Shown here: positions 36,810 through 45,045 of the stretch, one piece after another
Numbering within the stretch: the stretch's first letter is position 1
Layout: the number at the start of each line of letters is the position of its first letter
Assembly (NCBI RefSeq): GCF_011006175.1
Contig: NZ_CP048795.1
Coordinates: 1,356,491 to 1,420,490 of the forward strand
DNA: 64,000 nt
DNA from: Hydrogenobacter sp. T-8
GTDB lineage: Bacteria > Aquificota > Aquificia > Aquificales > Aquificaceae
Direction of reading: 5' to 3'
Program-made: the position numbers and the translations under genes
Notes under the pieces: model-generated
What the model saw: the letters and a program-made list of their open reading frames with translations, nothing else
What the model was told of the DNA's origin: nothing
Database searches by the model: none

Positions 36810-37306
36810 ACCTTTCTCTCAAAAACAGCATATTTGATCGCATAGTCGTACATGGAGAGGTACGCTAATAGCACGGAAATCCACAAAAGCACGCTAATGT
36901 AAGCCAGCTCAAAACACAGGGCTATAAGGGTTATAAACTCAAAAAAAGCCTTTGCCTTTCCAAGATAGGATGCGGGCATGGCATAACCCTTTTCTACAGA
37001 AACGCTCCTCAAAAAGGACACAGAAAGCTCTCTTATAAGAATCAGCACAAAGGGTAAAAGTCCAACTTCATTGGCGTATAGAAAATACGAAAGCACACCA
37101 AGGACGAATATCTTATCTACAAGCGGGTCAAGGAGAACTCCCAGTTTGCTCACCTGATTGGTTTTTCTTGCTATTCCTCCGTCCAACCAGTCAGAAACCC
37201 CAGCAACTATAACAAGAGCTCCTGCAAGGTTTTTTTGCTCCTCTTGTAGAAAGTAAAGCGTTGGAAAAAGGAGAAAAAATCTAAAAAGCGTTATAGCGAT
37301 TGGCAT
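36806..37306 (-). CDS. pgsA: CDP-diacylglycerol-glycerol-3-phosphate 3-phosphatidyltransferase
   Basis: A 166-residue membrane enzyme with about four to five helices. The CDP-alcohol phosphotransferase motif D-x2-DG-x2-AR-x8-G-x3-D-x3-D is complete (DWLDGGIAR ... GVLLDPLVDK). It makes phosphatidylglycerol-phosphate for membrane lipids. TAAAAT lies 6 bases before the ATG, at the stop of the lipoate-ligase-like gene, and there is no Shine-Dalgarno sequence, so the gene could be read both from that neighbour and from its own start. Confidence 0.92.
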   Translation of the reverse strand: MPIAITLFRFFLLFPTLYFLQEEQKNLAGALVIVAGVSDWLDGGIARKTNQVSKLGVLLDPLVDKIFVLGVLSYFLYANEVGLLPFVLILIRELSVSFLRSVSVEKGYAMPASYLGKAKAFFEFITLIALCFELAYISVLLWISVLLAYLSMYDYAIKYAVFERKV

Positions 37307-37310
37307 GTCT

Positions 37311-37946
37311 CTATTTTACAACATCTTTCATAAGGTAAACCAGAGCATAGGATGGTATATTTAACTCCTTGAAGGTTATTATCCTCTCTTTTATAGTGCC
37401 TGTGGGAATACCCGTAAGTTTTTCAAACTCTTGATAGTCAAATTCAATAAAGAGGCTTCCGTGTATAAGAAAAGCATCCTTTAGGACTCTCATGGCACAG
37501 GCGAGTATTTTCTTGCCTCTGTAGGTTATCTCCCCAAGGGTTGGATAAAAGTAGCAGAAAAAGTCCTCATAGCCTCCCCTGTATCTGCTCATTTCAAATT
37601 CAGCGTTTAACTCCTTAAGACTTTCTAAGATAAGACCCATGAAGTTTTTATAGACCTTTGCAAAGCTCCAGCCCCAATCCTTTCTAAGTCCTGCGTATGA
37701 AAAGGACAAATCCCAACCATGAAGGAGAGCACCTCCACCTGTAGGTCTCTTTACAACTGGGAGAAGTATGTCAGGTTCTTTTTGTGAGTATCCTATGCTT
37801 ATGGTCGGTTCTTGCCATCGGTAAAGTCTAAAAAGAGGTTTTCCTGTCTTTTCCACGAGGAGAAGGTTTTCCCAATCCTTTTGCATGTTTTCTACACCGC
37901 TGAAGGCTTCAACATAAGATAAATCATAGGTTTTTACTTCGTTCAT
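37311..37946 (-). CDS. lipoate-protein ligase A / octanoyltransferase-like protein
   Basis: About 211 residues from the ATG at 37946 (a further upstream start would run into the divergent gene). The BPL/LplA/LipB motif RPTGGGALLHGWDLSFSY is clear, and the second lysine motif appears as RGKKILACAMRV ... HGSLF. In LplA the corresponding stretch has GSA or similar; here it is ACA, with a cysteine. It probably transfers lipoyl or octanoyl groups to 2-oxoacid dehydrogenase or glycine-cleavage proteins. LplA, LipM and LipL roles cannot be separated from sequence alone. Confidence 0.85.
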   Translation of the reverse strand: MNEVKTYDLSYVEAFSGVENMQKDWENLLLVEKTGKPLFRLYRWQEPTISIGYSQKEPDILLPVVKRPTGGGALLHGWDLSFSYAGLRKDWGWSFAKVYKNFMGLILESLKELNAEFEMSRYRGGYEDFFCYFYPTLGEITYRGKKILACAMRVLKDAFLIHGSLFIEFDYQEFEKLTGIPTGTIKERIITFKELNIPSYALVYLMKDVVK

Positions 37947-37952
37947 GGTTAA

Positions 37953-37959
37953 TATTTTA
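37953..37959. promoter_or_regulatory. overlapping divergent -10 elements, lipoate-ligase-like/AAA gene
   Basis: TATTTTA reads TATTTT on the plus strand, 6 bases before ATG 37965, and TAAAAT on the minus strand, 7 bases before ATG 37946. The start codons are only 18 bases apart, so both -10 elements must share these bases if transcripts start here. Confidence 0.45.
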
Positions 37960-37964
37960 AAGTT

Positions 37965-40772
37965 ATGCGTTTTGTTCAAAGGCTGTTGGGTAGAAGAGAG
38001 AAGGAAGAGGAAAAGATCTTCAGACTTACCACCCCTAAGGGTGAGCTTACGCTAAAGCCCGAGGATTTCCTTGAAAAAGACCCAGATGCACGCATAGAGG
38101 AGTTTTGGGTGGATACCATGGATGTATCCGAGGACGGGTATTGGCTTCTTGTGGGCAGAAGGCACGGGCTTTTACAGCTCTACGATTGGAGGGGCAAAAT
38201 TCATAGACTACCCTCAAGACCACCCGCACAGGTGATTACGGATATCCTATTTAGAGGAAGGTATCTCGCCCTTATAACGCCACCCTATTTGGTTGTTTAT
38301 CTTCTTGAAGATATTAAAAACCCCCAAACATGGAAGAGCTTTAGGACAACACAAGAAGGTATAAGGGCATCTGTGGGGCTTGACCTTCAGGGAAATCTTC
38401 TTGCCTACGGCGTTGTGGGAGAGAGGGTTTATGTGATAGATATCTCTGGGGGCTTCGGGTCAGAGGGCTTGGACTTTAGAAGCACCTTCTCCTACTCAGA
38501 AGCCCAGATAGGAGAGCTAAGGTCTTTGAAGTTTATAGGAACTGGTAAGCTCCTTTTGTCTGGCACAAGAGGCGTAGCTCTCTATGACCTTAGTGGAAAG
38601 CTACTCAGAAGGCTTGACCATGCCTCGGGTAGGGCGGTTCTTCCCCTAAGGGACAAGCTGATCCTTGCAGAGGGAAACAACATCTATGTCTACGATCCAC
38701 AACTTGAAGGACCCCTTCATAGCACTACAACACCCATAAACATCTCTCAGATAGACCTGTCGCCAGATGGTGAGTTTATCTTCCTTGCGGATGCGGAAGA
38801 AAACAGAATGGGGCTTGTTTATCTTCCTAATCTTGAGTTTCTCCATGGTTTTGAGGGCTTTGGTTATTCTGTGGTAAGGGTCTCTCCAGATGGAAGCATA
38901 TACACCTGCACCTATAGAGAGGAAGATGACAAGAGACTTTATAGCCTTAGAGCTATAACCACCAACCTTACAGACTTTATATACAACAAAGATAGACAGT
39001 CCCAGATTATAAAAAGGGCGGAGGAGGAGCTGAAAGCTCTGAAAAACAAGCTCAAAAGGGTAAGCACTCTTTCAGACCCTCAAGAATTTGAAGAATACAG
39101 AAGGCTCCTCTCCATGGATTCACCAATAAGAAGACTCAGAGAGGTAATATTTGAAGCACAAACCCTTATAGAGGAAGCAAAGTTTAACACCTTTGTGAAA
39201 AGTTTAGAGGACAGGATAAAAGAAGGCAAGGCGGATGCGGGAGACCTTAGAGACTTAGAGTCAAGGATAAAAGTGGAAGAAGGTGAGAGGGTGGAGAGAC
39301 TAAAGGCTCTTAAAGAAAGCCTTGAAACCTATTTTCAGAAAGCTCTACAGGAACATTTAGAAAGGGTAAGAAATGCGGTCAGTGAAGTTGAGAGTAGTGA
39401 CCTAAGAGACTTTGAAGCCCTTGAGGAGGTAAAAAGGGCAAGAGAGTTTATAAACAAACTACCCAGTCACCTAAGCCAGCAGGCACAGGCTCAACTTCTT
39501 AAGGTTTTTCATGAAAAGCTACTTCAAGACAGGCTCAGCAGATATAGGATAAGGTTTGAAGACTCAAGGGTAATCTTTGGGTCCGAAGACTTTCCAAAGT
39601 TTTCTGGTGAGAGAAGGAGGTTAAAGTGGAGAATAAGGGTTGAAGAAAGACTGCCCTTGCAGGACAAGATATTTGCTAGAATAGCCTTTGAAAGAGAAGA
39701 CGGCGTGCTGGTTGAACCTAAAAGATATCCAAACCTTATCCCCCAGGAGGAGTTAAAGACATTGCCCTTGTGGGTTAGGAGATATCTCAGACACCTAAAC
39801 GGTCTGTTTTCCTCTGAACCTTCAAGACTTCCCCTCTTTGTTTCCTACGAGGAGACTCCATGGTTTGTAAGAAATTTAGAGAGGTTTGCATCCTTGGTAA
39901 AGGAACAGCTCATGTATTCTGAGGGTATTCTTATACTTGAAGGAGATGCAGGTGTAGGAAAGAACTTCCTTGTAGAGGTTTTTTCCGCTCTCACCAACAG
40001 ACCCCTGTATATCATACCCTGCAACTCCAAAATGGAAAAGGAAGACATTACCTTTGTATACGAGTTTGACCCAAGGAGGGGGACAAAGAGGACATACTCG
40101 GACCTTGTAAAGGCACTTCAGACCCCAGGTGCGGTCATATACTTTGACGAGATAAACACCTTGCCTGCTGGAATGGTAAAGCTTTTTAACCCCCTCTTTG
40201 ACTACAGAAGATACCTTACACTGCCCACAGGTGAGGTCATAAAGGCACATAGGGAGGTGGTGCTCATAGGTGGTATGAACCCTCAGAATTATCTGGGAGT
40301 TTCAGAGCTTCCACAAGACATAAAGTCAAGGGCGGATATTATCTTTGTAGACTACCCGCCCTTTGAAGATGAGAAGGGTATATACCACCCCGACGAGGCA
40401 ATAATACTCAAAGACCATGTGCGAGAGCTCTCGTTCCTTACCCTTGAAGAGTTTATCTACCTCTGGCATTCGGTTGTAAACGGTCTGAAGACCGAACCTC
40501 TTGAAGGTCAAGAAAGACTTGAAAAAAGCGTATGGAAGGTCTTTGAGCTTCTCAAAATAGCTAACGCCATAAGAAAGGCTTATAGAGCATACCAGACTCA
40601 GCAATCTGAAGAGCCTGTAGATTTCGTCTTCTCTATAAGGGATACCATAAGATGTGCCAGAAGGCTTGACAAGTATCCCAGTGTGAAAAGTTTGGTGTTA
40701 GAAACCATACTACCGAAGGTGGGGTCTCCTCTTGAGAAGGAGATAATAAAGAGCATCGTGGAAAGGTTATAA
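37965..40772 (+). CDS. beta-propeller/coiled-coil/MoxR-type AAA ATPase fusion
   Basis: A 935-residue soluble protein without a signal peptide. Residues about 40-330 show repeated strands of a WD40-like propeller (for example LSPDGEFIFLADAEEN, VSPDGSIYTC). Residues about 335-545 are helical and charged. The C-terminal region (about 630-935) is an AAA module of the MoxR/AAA_5 type: Walker A GDAGVGKN (660-667), Walker B VIYFDEIN (near 722-729), sensor-1 GGMNPQN and arginine-bearing LPQDIKSRADIIF. The Thr/Ser normally ending Walker A is an asparagine. MoxR proteins usually remodel partners, often with VWA proteins; none is adjacent. Function unknown. Confidence 0.8.
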   Translation: MRFVQRLLGRREKEEEKIFRLTTPKGELTLKPEDFLEKDPDARIEEFWVDTMDVSEDGYWLLVGRRHGLLQLYDWRGKIHRLPSRPPAQVITDILFRGRYLALITPPYLVVYLLEDIKNPQTWKSFRTTQEGIRASVGLDLQGNLLAYGVVGERVYVIDISGGFGSEGLDFRSTFSYSEAQIGELRSLKFIGTGKLLLSGTRGVALYDLSGKLLRRLDHASGRAVLPLRDKLILAEGNNIYVYDPQLEGPLHSTTTPINISQIDLSPDGEFIFLADAEENRMGLVYLPNLEFLHGFEGFGYSVVRVSPDGSIYTCTYREEDDKRLYSLRAITTNLTDFIYNKDRQSQIIKRAEEELKALKNKLKRVSTLSDPQEFEEYRRLLSMDSPIRRLREVIFEAQTLIEEAKFNTFVKSLEDRIKEGKADAGDLRDLESRIKVEEGERVERLKALKESLETYFQKALQEHLERVRNAVSEVESSDLRDFEALEEVKRAREFINKLPSHLSQQAQAQLLKVFHEKLLQDRLSRYRIRFEDSRVIFGSEDFPKFSGERRRLKWRIRVEERLPLQDKIFARIAFEREDGVLVEPKRYPNLIPQEELKTLPLWVRRYLRHLNGLFSSEPSRLPLFVSYEETPWFVRNLERFASLVKEQLMYSEGILILEGDAGVGKNFLVEVFSALTNRPLYIIPCNSKMEKEDITFVYEFDPRRGTKRTYSDLVKALQTPGAVIYFDEINTLPAGMVKLFNPLFDYRRYLTLPTGEVIKAHREVVLIGGMNPQNYLGVSELPQDIKSRADIIFVDYPPFEDEKGIYHPDEAIILKDHVRELSFLTLEEFIYLWHSVVNGLKTEPLEGQERLEKSVWKVFELLKIANAIRKAYRAYQTQQSEEPVDFVFSIRDTIRCARRLDKYPSVKSLVLETILPKVGSPLEKEIIKSIVERL

Positions 40773-40773
40773 T
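40768..40773 (+). promoter_or_regulatory. -10 element of the RNase G operon
   Basis: TATAAT overlaps the stop of the AAA gene and stands 7 bases before ATG 40781. No Shine-Dalgarno sequence is present, so the first gene of this long operon may be translated from a leaderless mRNA. Confidence 0.45.
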
Positions 40774-40780
40774 AGAGTTA

Positions 40781-42139
40781 ATGGCAAAGAGGCTGATAGT
40801 TTTGTCTTCAGATGAGTTGATACTATCCTTTCTCATAGACGGTGAAACCACTTACAGGATAAGCGCTGAACCAATGGGAGGGCAAAGGCTATTAGATAGC
40901 ATATTCAAGGGTAGGGTCAAAAGGCTTGCAAAGGGTATGGACGGTGTGTTTGTAGACATAGGTATCGGTAGAGATGCCTTTTTGCCTCTAAAGGGTGAGA
41001 GTTATAAAGTGGGAGACAGTGTGATAGTGCAGGTATTAAGGGAACCAGAGGGTGAAAAAGGAGCAAAGCTCACCACCAGCATAAAGTTTGTGGGCAAATA
41101 TCTCGTATACTTTCCTAAGGGAAAGGATATAAGATGTTCCAGCAAAGTGCACGTGGAAAAGAGGGAAAGCCTATGCAAACTCTTAGAGGGGGATATAGGG
41201 GAAGAGGGTGTAATAATTAGGAGTTCCGCAGTTCATGCAGACCCAGAGGCTATAAGGAATGAACTACATAAGCTCAGAGATCAATGGCAATGGGTTCAAA
41301 GGAAGGCAAAAGCCCTCAAGAAACCTCAAATTATCCTTGAAGAATACCCAAGCTACATAAGGCTCATAAGAGACTATTGGCAAGAGATAGAAGAGGTGGT
41401 ATCTGACAACACTGTAGTATGGAACAACATAGCCTCTTTCCTTGAAGAGTTTGAGCCGAGCCTTCTTAGAAAGAACCTCTACCTAAAAGACCCCTCCAGT
41501 TATGTGCATAGATACAAACTTTACGAAGTCCTTAAAGGCGTTTTTAACAAGGTATTATGGCTAAAAAGCGGTGGCTACATAGTTATAGAGGAAACAGAAG
41601 CCTTCACCATAATAGATGTAAACAGCGGAGACCCTTTAGGGTCATGCCATGAGGAAAATGCGCTAAAGACAAACCTTGAGGCTGTAAAGGAAATAGTCAG
41701 ACAGATAATACTAAGAGACATAGGTGGTATAATTCTTGTAGACTTTATAGATATGAAAAAGCAGGAGAACAGAAACCTTATAATAAACAGCATGCTGTCA
41801 GCCTTTGGTGAAGAAGCCTGTGGGGTTAACATCTACGGTTTTACTAAGCTGGGTATTTTAGAGATGTCAAGGAGGAAAACTGGCAGAAGCGTAACCAAAA
41901 TGCTATCGGAACCATGCCCCATATGCTCTGGTAAGGGTCATATAAAGAGCTCCTCTCTTTTCTTCCTTGAACTTGATAAGGATATTCCCCTATACCATCA
42001 AAGCTCCGTTGAACTACAAGTGCACCCCCTTAGATACGAAAGCGTGAACAAAAGATTGCGAGCAAGAGGGTTCACAAACGTGCAACTGAGCATAAGCGAG
42101 GATATTAACATAAACAGCTACAGCTTAAGCCATGCGTAG
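40781..42139 (+). CDS. rng: ribonuclease G/E family endoribonuclease
   Basis: The 452-residue protein has the RNase G layout: an S1-like RNA-binding segment (FKGRVKRLAKGMDGVFVDIGIGRDAFL), the catalytic motifs DVNSGD and IILVDFIDM with their metal-binding aspartates, and the zinc-link CPIC. It lacks the long C-terminal scaffold of RNase E. It processes rRNA and mRNA in the cytoplasm. Its end overlaps the BamD-like gene by 8 bases. Confidence 0.92.
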   Translation: MAKRLIVLSSDELILSFLIDGETTYRISAEPMGGQRLLDSIFKGRVKRLAKGMDGVFVDIGIGRDAFLPLKGESYKVGDSVIVQVLREPEGEKGAKLTTSIKFVGKYLVYFPKGKDIRCSSKVHVEKRESLCKLLEGDIGEEGVIIRSSAVHADPEAIRNELHKLRDQWQWVQRKAKALKKPQIILEEYPSYIRLIRDYWQEIEEVVSDNTVVWNNIASFLEEFEPSLLRKNLYLKDPSSYVHRYKLYEVLKGVFNKVLWLKSGGYIVIEETEAFTIIDVNSGDPLGSCHEENALKTNLEAVKEIVRQIILRDIGGIILVDFIDMKKQENRNLIINSMLSAFGEEACGVNIYGFTKLGILEMSRRKTGRSVTKMLSEPCPICSGKGHIKSSSLFFLELDKDIPLYHQSSVELQVHPLRYESVNKRLRARGFTNVQLSISEDININSYSLSHA

Positions 42140-43025
42140 ACTCTTAGTGCTTTTACTCATATTCTTAGTGGGTTGTGCCAAGATGACAGAAGAAAAAAGG
42201 GCGAGGCTTGCAACAGAAAACTACTCTCAGGGCATGTCCGCCTACGCAAGAAAAGACTACAAAGAATCCATAAGCAAGCTCTCAGAGGCTCTGAAATACT
42301 TAGAAAACCTAACTCCAGAACAGATAAAGTCCGCCAAATATACCATAGGTGAAAGCTACTATTTGAGAAAGGATTACATAAATGCCATAGTTTACCTTGA
42401 GGACTATCTCTTTTACTATCCAGAAAGCCCCGAGGCGGAAAAGGTTTACTTCATGGTGGTAGACAGCTACATGAAGGTGGCACCAGACGCCTATAGAGAC
42501 CAAAGCTACACACTAAAAGCCATAGACAAAGCAAAAGAGTTTCTCAGCAAGTATCCAAACAGCCCGTACACAGATAGGGTCATGGAGCTTATAGACAATG
42601 CTCAAACAAAAATAGCAAGACACGAATACCTAATAGGCAGGTTTTATGAAGACTTTGGTTACTACTACTCCGCCTCTTTAAGATACAGAAATCTTCTTGT
42701 AAACTACCCTGAGCAAGTTTCAGAAGCGGAGGTCCTATACAGGTATATAAAGTCCTTACTGCGTGTGAAAGATCAAGCAAAGAGACAGGAGGCAAAATAT
42801 AAAAAATGGATAGAATCTGCGGAGAAGGAACTAAGGACTGCCAAGTCTGAAGAGGATAGAAGGGCTATCCAAAACAGAATTGACTTCTTGAATAGAGAAA
42901 TAGAAAGGTGGAAAAACCTTGCAGAGATGAGTAGACAGGAAGGCTTAAAACTGCTTGAAACATACGCACAGGTATATGGAGAGAACGTCTATTATAGAGA
43001 ACTAAAAAGGTATGCAGGACAGTAG
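42132..43025 (+). CDS. BamD-like outer membrane lipoprotein
   Basis: A 297-residue lipoprotein: a hydrophobic signal ending in the lipobox LVGC, then about five tetratricopeptide-type helical repeats, with the first pairs containing YARKDYKESISKLSEA and YLRKDYINAIVYLEDYL. A lysine/glutamate-rich helical tail follows. BamD assists insertion of outer-membrane beta-barrels with BamA. The protein is longer than E. coli BamD, chiefly by the tail. A related lipoprotein (for example a CpoB-type TPR protein) is possible. Part of the rng-rsmG operon. Confidence 0.78.
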   Translation: MRRLLVLLLIFLVGCAKMTEEKRARLATENYSQGMSAYARKDYKESISKLSEALKYLENLTPEQIKSAKYTIGESYYLRKDYINAIVYLEDYLFYYPESPEAEKVYFMVVDSYMKVAPDAYRDQSYTLKAIDKAKEFLSKYPNSPYTDRVMELIDNAQTKIARHEYLIGRFYEDFGYYYSASLRYRNLLVNYPEQVSEAEVLYRYIKSLLRVKDQAKRQEAKYKKWIESAEKELRTAKSEEDRRAIQNRIDFLNREIERWKNLAEMSRQEGLKLLETYAQVYGENVYYRELKRYAGQ

Positions 43026-43353
43026 GGAACTTTTAAAGACTATTAAGAATCTATTAGAGGAAAAAAAGGCGGAGGATGTGGTAGTATTGGATGTTTCGAA
43101 ACAAACGAACATAGCGGATTACTTTGTAATAGCCACCGCTAACTCTGTGGTGCATGCAAGAGCACTCCTGAAACACCTAAATGAAGAGCTTGAAAAGGTA
43201 GGTATAAAGCCAGACCATGTGGAAGGAGTTGAAGAAGCTAACTGGATACTTGTTGACCTTATTGATATAATAGTTCATATATTCCAGAAGGAATGGAGAG
43301 AATACTATGACCTTGAATGGCTCTACTCTAATGCGGAGAGGGTAAGTTTATGA
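43012..43353 (+). CDS. rsfS: ribosomal silencing factor RsfS
   Basis: The 113-residue protein has the RsfS (Iojap) fold: VVVLDVSKQTNIADYFVIATANS at the N-terminal strand, the middle EGVEEANWILVDLIDIIVHIF and the acid-rich REYYDLEWLY end. It binds ribosomal protein L14 and blocks subunit joining when cells starve. The gene overlaps its upstream neighbour by 14 bases and shares its stop with the next start (ATGA). Confidence 0.93.
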   Translation: MQDSRELLKTIKNLLEEKKAEDVVVLDVSKQTNIADYFVIATANSVVHARALLKHLNEELEKVGIKPDHVEGVEEANWILVDLIDIIVHIFQKEWREYYDLEWLYSNAERVSL

Positions 43354-44489
43354 GCGTAATAAAACTCCTCCTTCTTATAGCCTTTCTTACAGCTTTCCTC
43401 CTTTTTATAGCTCAGAACTCTGGATATGTGGAAGTCCGTTTTTTCTATATAACCTACAACATACCTTTGTTTGTGCTTCTGCTTTTCAGTTTTGCCCTTG
43501 GTTTTTTACTTCCCTCTATCTACCTTCTTTTGAAAGAGACAATGCTAAAGAGAAGACTTCATGGACTGGAGGAGGGTCTCAGAGAACTTTCAAGGGGATA
43601 TCTGGGCAGGGCGGAGCGACTGCTTCTTTCTGTAGGAAGGTTTGTTGAGCCAGCAAGGTCGCTTGTTGCAGAGGTAGTCCACAGACAAGGAAGACTTGAG
43701 GAGCTTAAGAATTTCAACAGCACAGCCTCAGCCATTGTGGGTGAGATCATGCTAAAGGAAGGAAACCTGCAGGAAGCGGAGGGGAAGTTCAATCATGCAC
43801 TCTTACAAGATGGGGAAAACCTTAGGGCGATTAAAGGGCTAAGAGATGTATATGCCCTCTTAGATGACTGGGAAATGTCCTTGGGGTATCAAGAAAAAGC
43901 CCTTCAGCTATGCGAGAAGTGGGAGAGGGAAAAGCAAAAGGGCATTAAGGCGGAGATAATGGCCATGGTCTACCTTAAAAAGGGAGAGGAAAGGCTTATA
44001 GAAAAAGCCTTTGACTTAAACCCGTCGCCTTTTGTTTACTCAGTTTACATAAAACACCTTCTTTCTCAAGATAGGATAAAAGATGCCAGAAAAGTTTGGG
44101 AAAAGGCTGTATCTGTGGGATATCAGGAAGAAGTGCTTTGGAACCTTCTGGAAGATGAAAAGGCTCTTACGAAACTGCTTGACGCCATAGAAGCAAGGGC
44201 GGAATCCACAGACCCCGATGTCCTTTGTATGGTATACCTTCGCCTCAATCTACTCAGTAAGGCAAAGGTCTTGGAGGAAAAGCTCACAACCCCCTTTAAA
44301 GCTCTTCTTTACAGCTCCCAATCCCACAGAGAACAGGACAGGTACTGCCTGCTTGGAATAAAGGAGCTCCTCAAACCCTTTGTCTGTTCCTGCGGAAAGG
44401 CTTATAATACATACAAGCCCTTATGCATAGAGTGCATAAGGTGGGGAGAAATTAAGCTCAGGAGGGAAATAGATGTTGGTAGACCTTGA
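43350..44489 (+). CDS. LapA-LapB-like fusion protein
   Basis: A 379-residue inner-membrane protein. Residues 1-65 form a LapA-type domain: two helices around AQNSGYVEVRFFYITYN, then LLLFSFALGFLLPS. A cytoplasmic TPR region (about 70-345) follows, and the C-terminus has a rubredoxin-like metal site, CSCGKAY with LCIEC (C-x-C and C-x2-C). In E. coli LapA and LapB (YciM) are separate adjacent genes that tune lipopolysaccharide synthesis through FtsH and LpxC. Here the N-terminal LapA helices and LapB body are in one chain. The order of domains supports the fusion; the function is inferred. Confidence 0.78.
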   Translation: MSVIKLLLLIAFLTAFLLFIAQNSGYVEVRFFYITYNIPLFVLLLFSFALGFLLPSIYLLLKETMLKRRLHGLEEGLRELSRGYLGRAERLLLSVGRFVEPARSLVAEVVHRQGRLEELKNFNSTASAIVGEIMLKEGNLQEAEGKFNHALLQDGENLRAIKGLRDVYALLDDWEMSLGYQEKALQLCEKWEREKQKGIKAEIMAMVYLKKGEERLIEKAFDLNPSPFVYSVYIKHLLSQDRIKDARKVWEKAVSVGYQEEVLWNLLEDEKALTKLLDAIEARAESTDPDVLCMVYLRLNLLSKAKVLEEKLTTPFKALLYSSQSHREQDRYCLLGIKELLKPFVCSCGKAYNTYKPLCIECIRWGEIKLRREIDVGRP

Positions 44490-45045
44490 AAGAAAGATCA
44501 TAAGGCTAAAGGTGGTTTATTACGGTATAGGTCAATCTGGCAAAACAACAAACCTTGAAAAGCTCTCAGAAATGGAAGGTCTTAGTCTAATGAAGATAGA
44601 CACCCAAGAAGAGAAAACCCTTGTCTTTGACTTTGCCACAAAGAAGGTAAAGGTTGGAGAGCTTACCCTTTCCTTCGCACTATACACAGTGCCTGGTCAA
44701 GACATATATAAAGATATAAGGCTTACTGTTCTCAGGGGTGTTGATGGAGTGGTGTTTGTTGTGGACTCACAAAAGGAAAGGCTAAAGGAAAACATAAACT
44801 TTTACAGTCTTCTGAAGGCAGATCTGCTTCGCATTGGTAAAGACCCATCAAGTGTTCCAGTGGTAATGCAGTATAACAAGCTTGACCTACCAAACGCAAT
44901 GGACTACAGGGAGATGGAAAAGGTTATAAATCTCGAAAACTACCCTTCTGTTTGTGCAAGTGCCATAAGGGGCGAAGGGGTGTTAGAGACCTTTAAGGTT
45001 CTTGAAGACTATCTCATATCAAAGGTAGAAAGGATGTTATTATGA
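44473..45045 (+). CDS. MglA-type small Ras-like GTPase
   Basis: A 190-residue GTPase with G1 GIGQSGKTT, G3 TVPGQD, G4 NKLD and a G5-like SAIRG. The TVPGQ in place of DxxG and the DGVVFVVDSQKE stretch are typical of the MglA group, which sets cell polarity and motility in Myxococcus with MglB. No MglB/roadblock-domain protein is encoded nearby. Instead, the next gene encodes a triple DUF4388-like protein, followed by a two-component pair. AGGAGG precedes the ATG. Confidence 0.88.
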   Translation: MLVDLERKIIRLKVVYYGIGQSGKTTNLEKLSEMEGLSLMKIDTQEEKTLVFDFATKKVKVGELTLSFALYTVPGQDIYKDIRLTVLRGVDGVVFVVDSQKERLKENINFYSLLKADLLRIGKDPSSVPVVMQYNKLDLPNAMDYREMEKVINLENYPSVCASAIRGEGVLETFKVLEDYLISKVERMLL

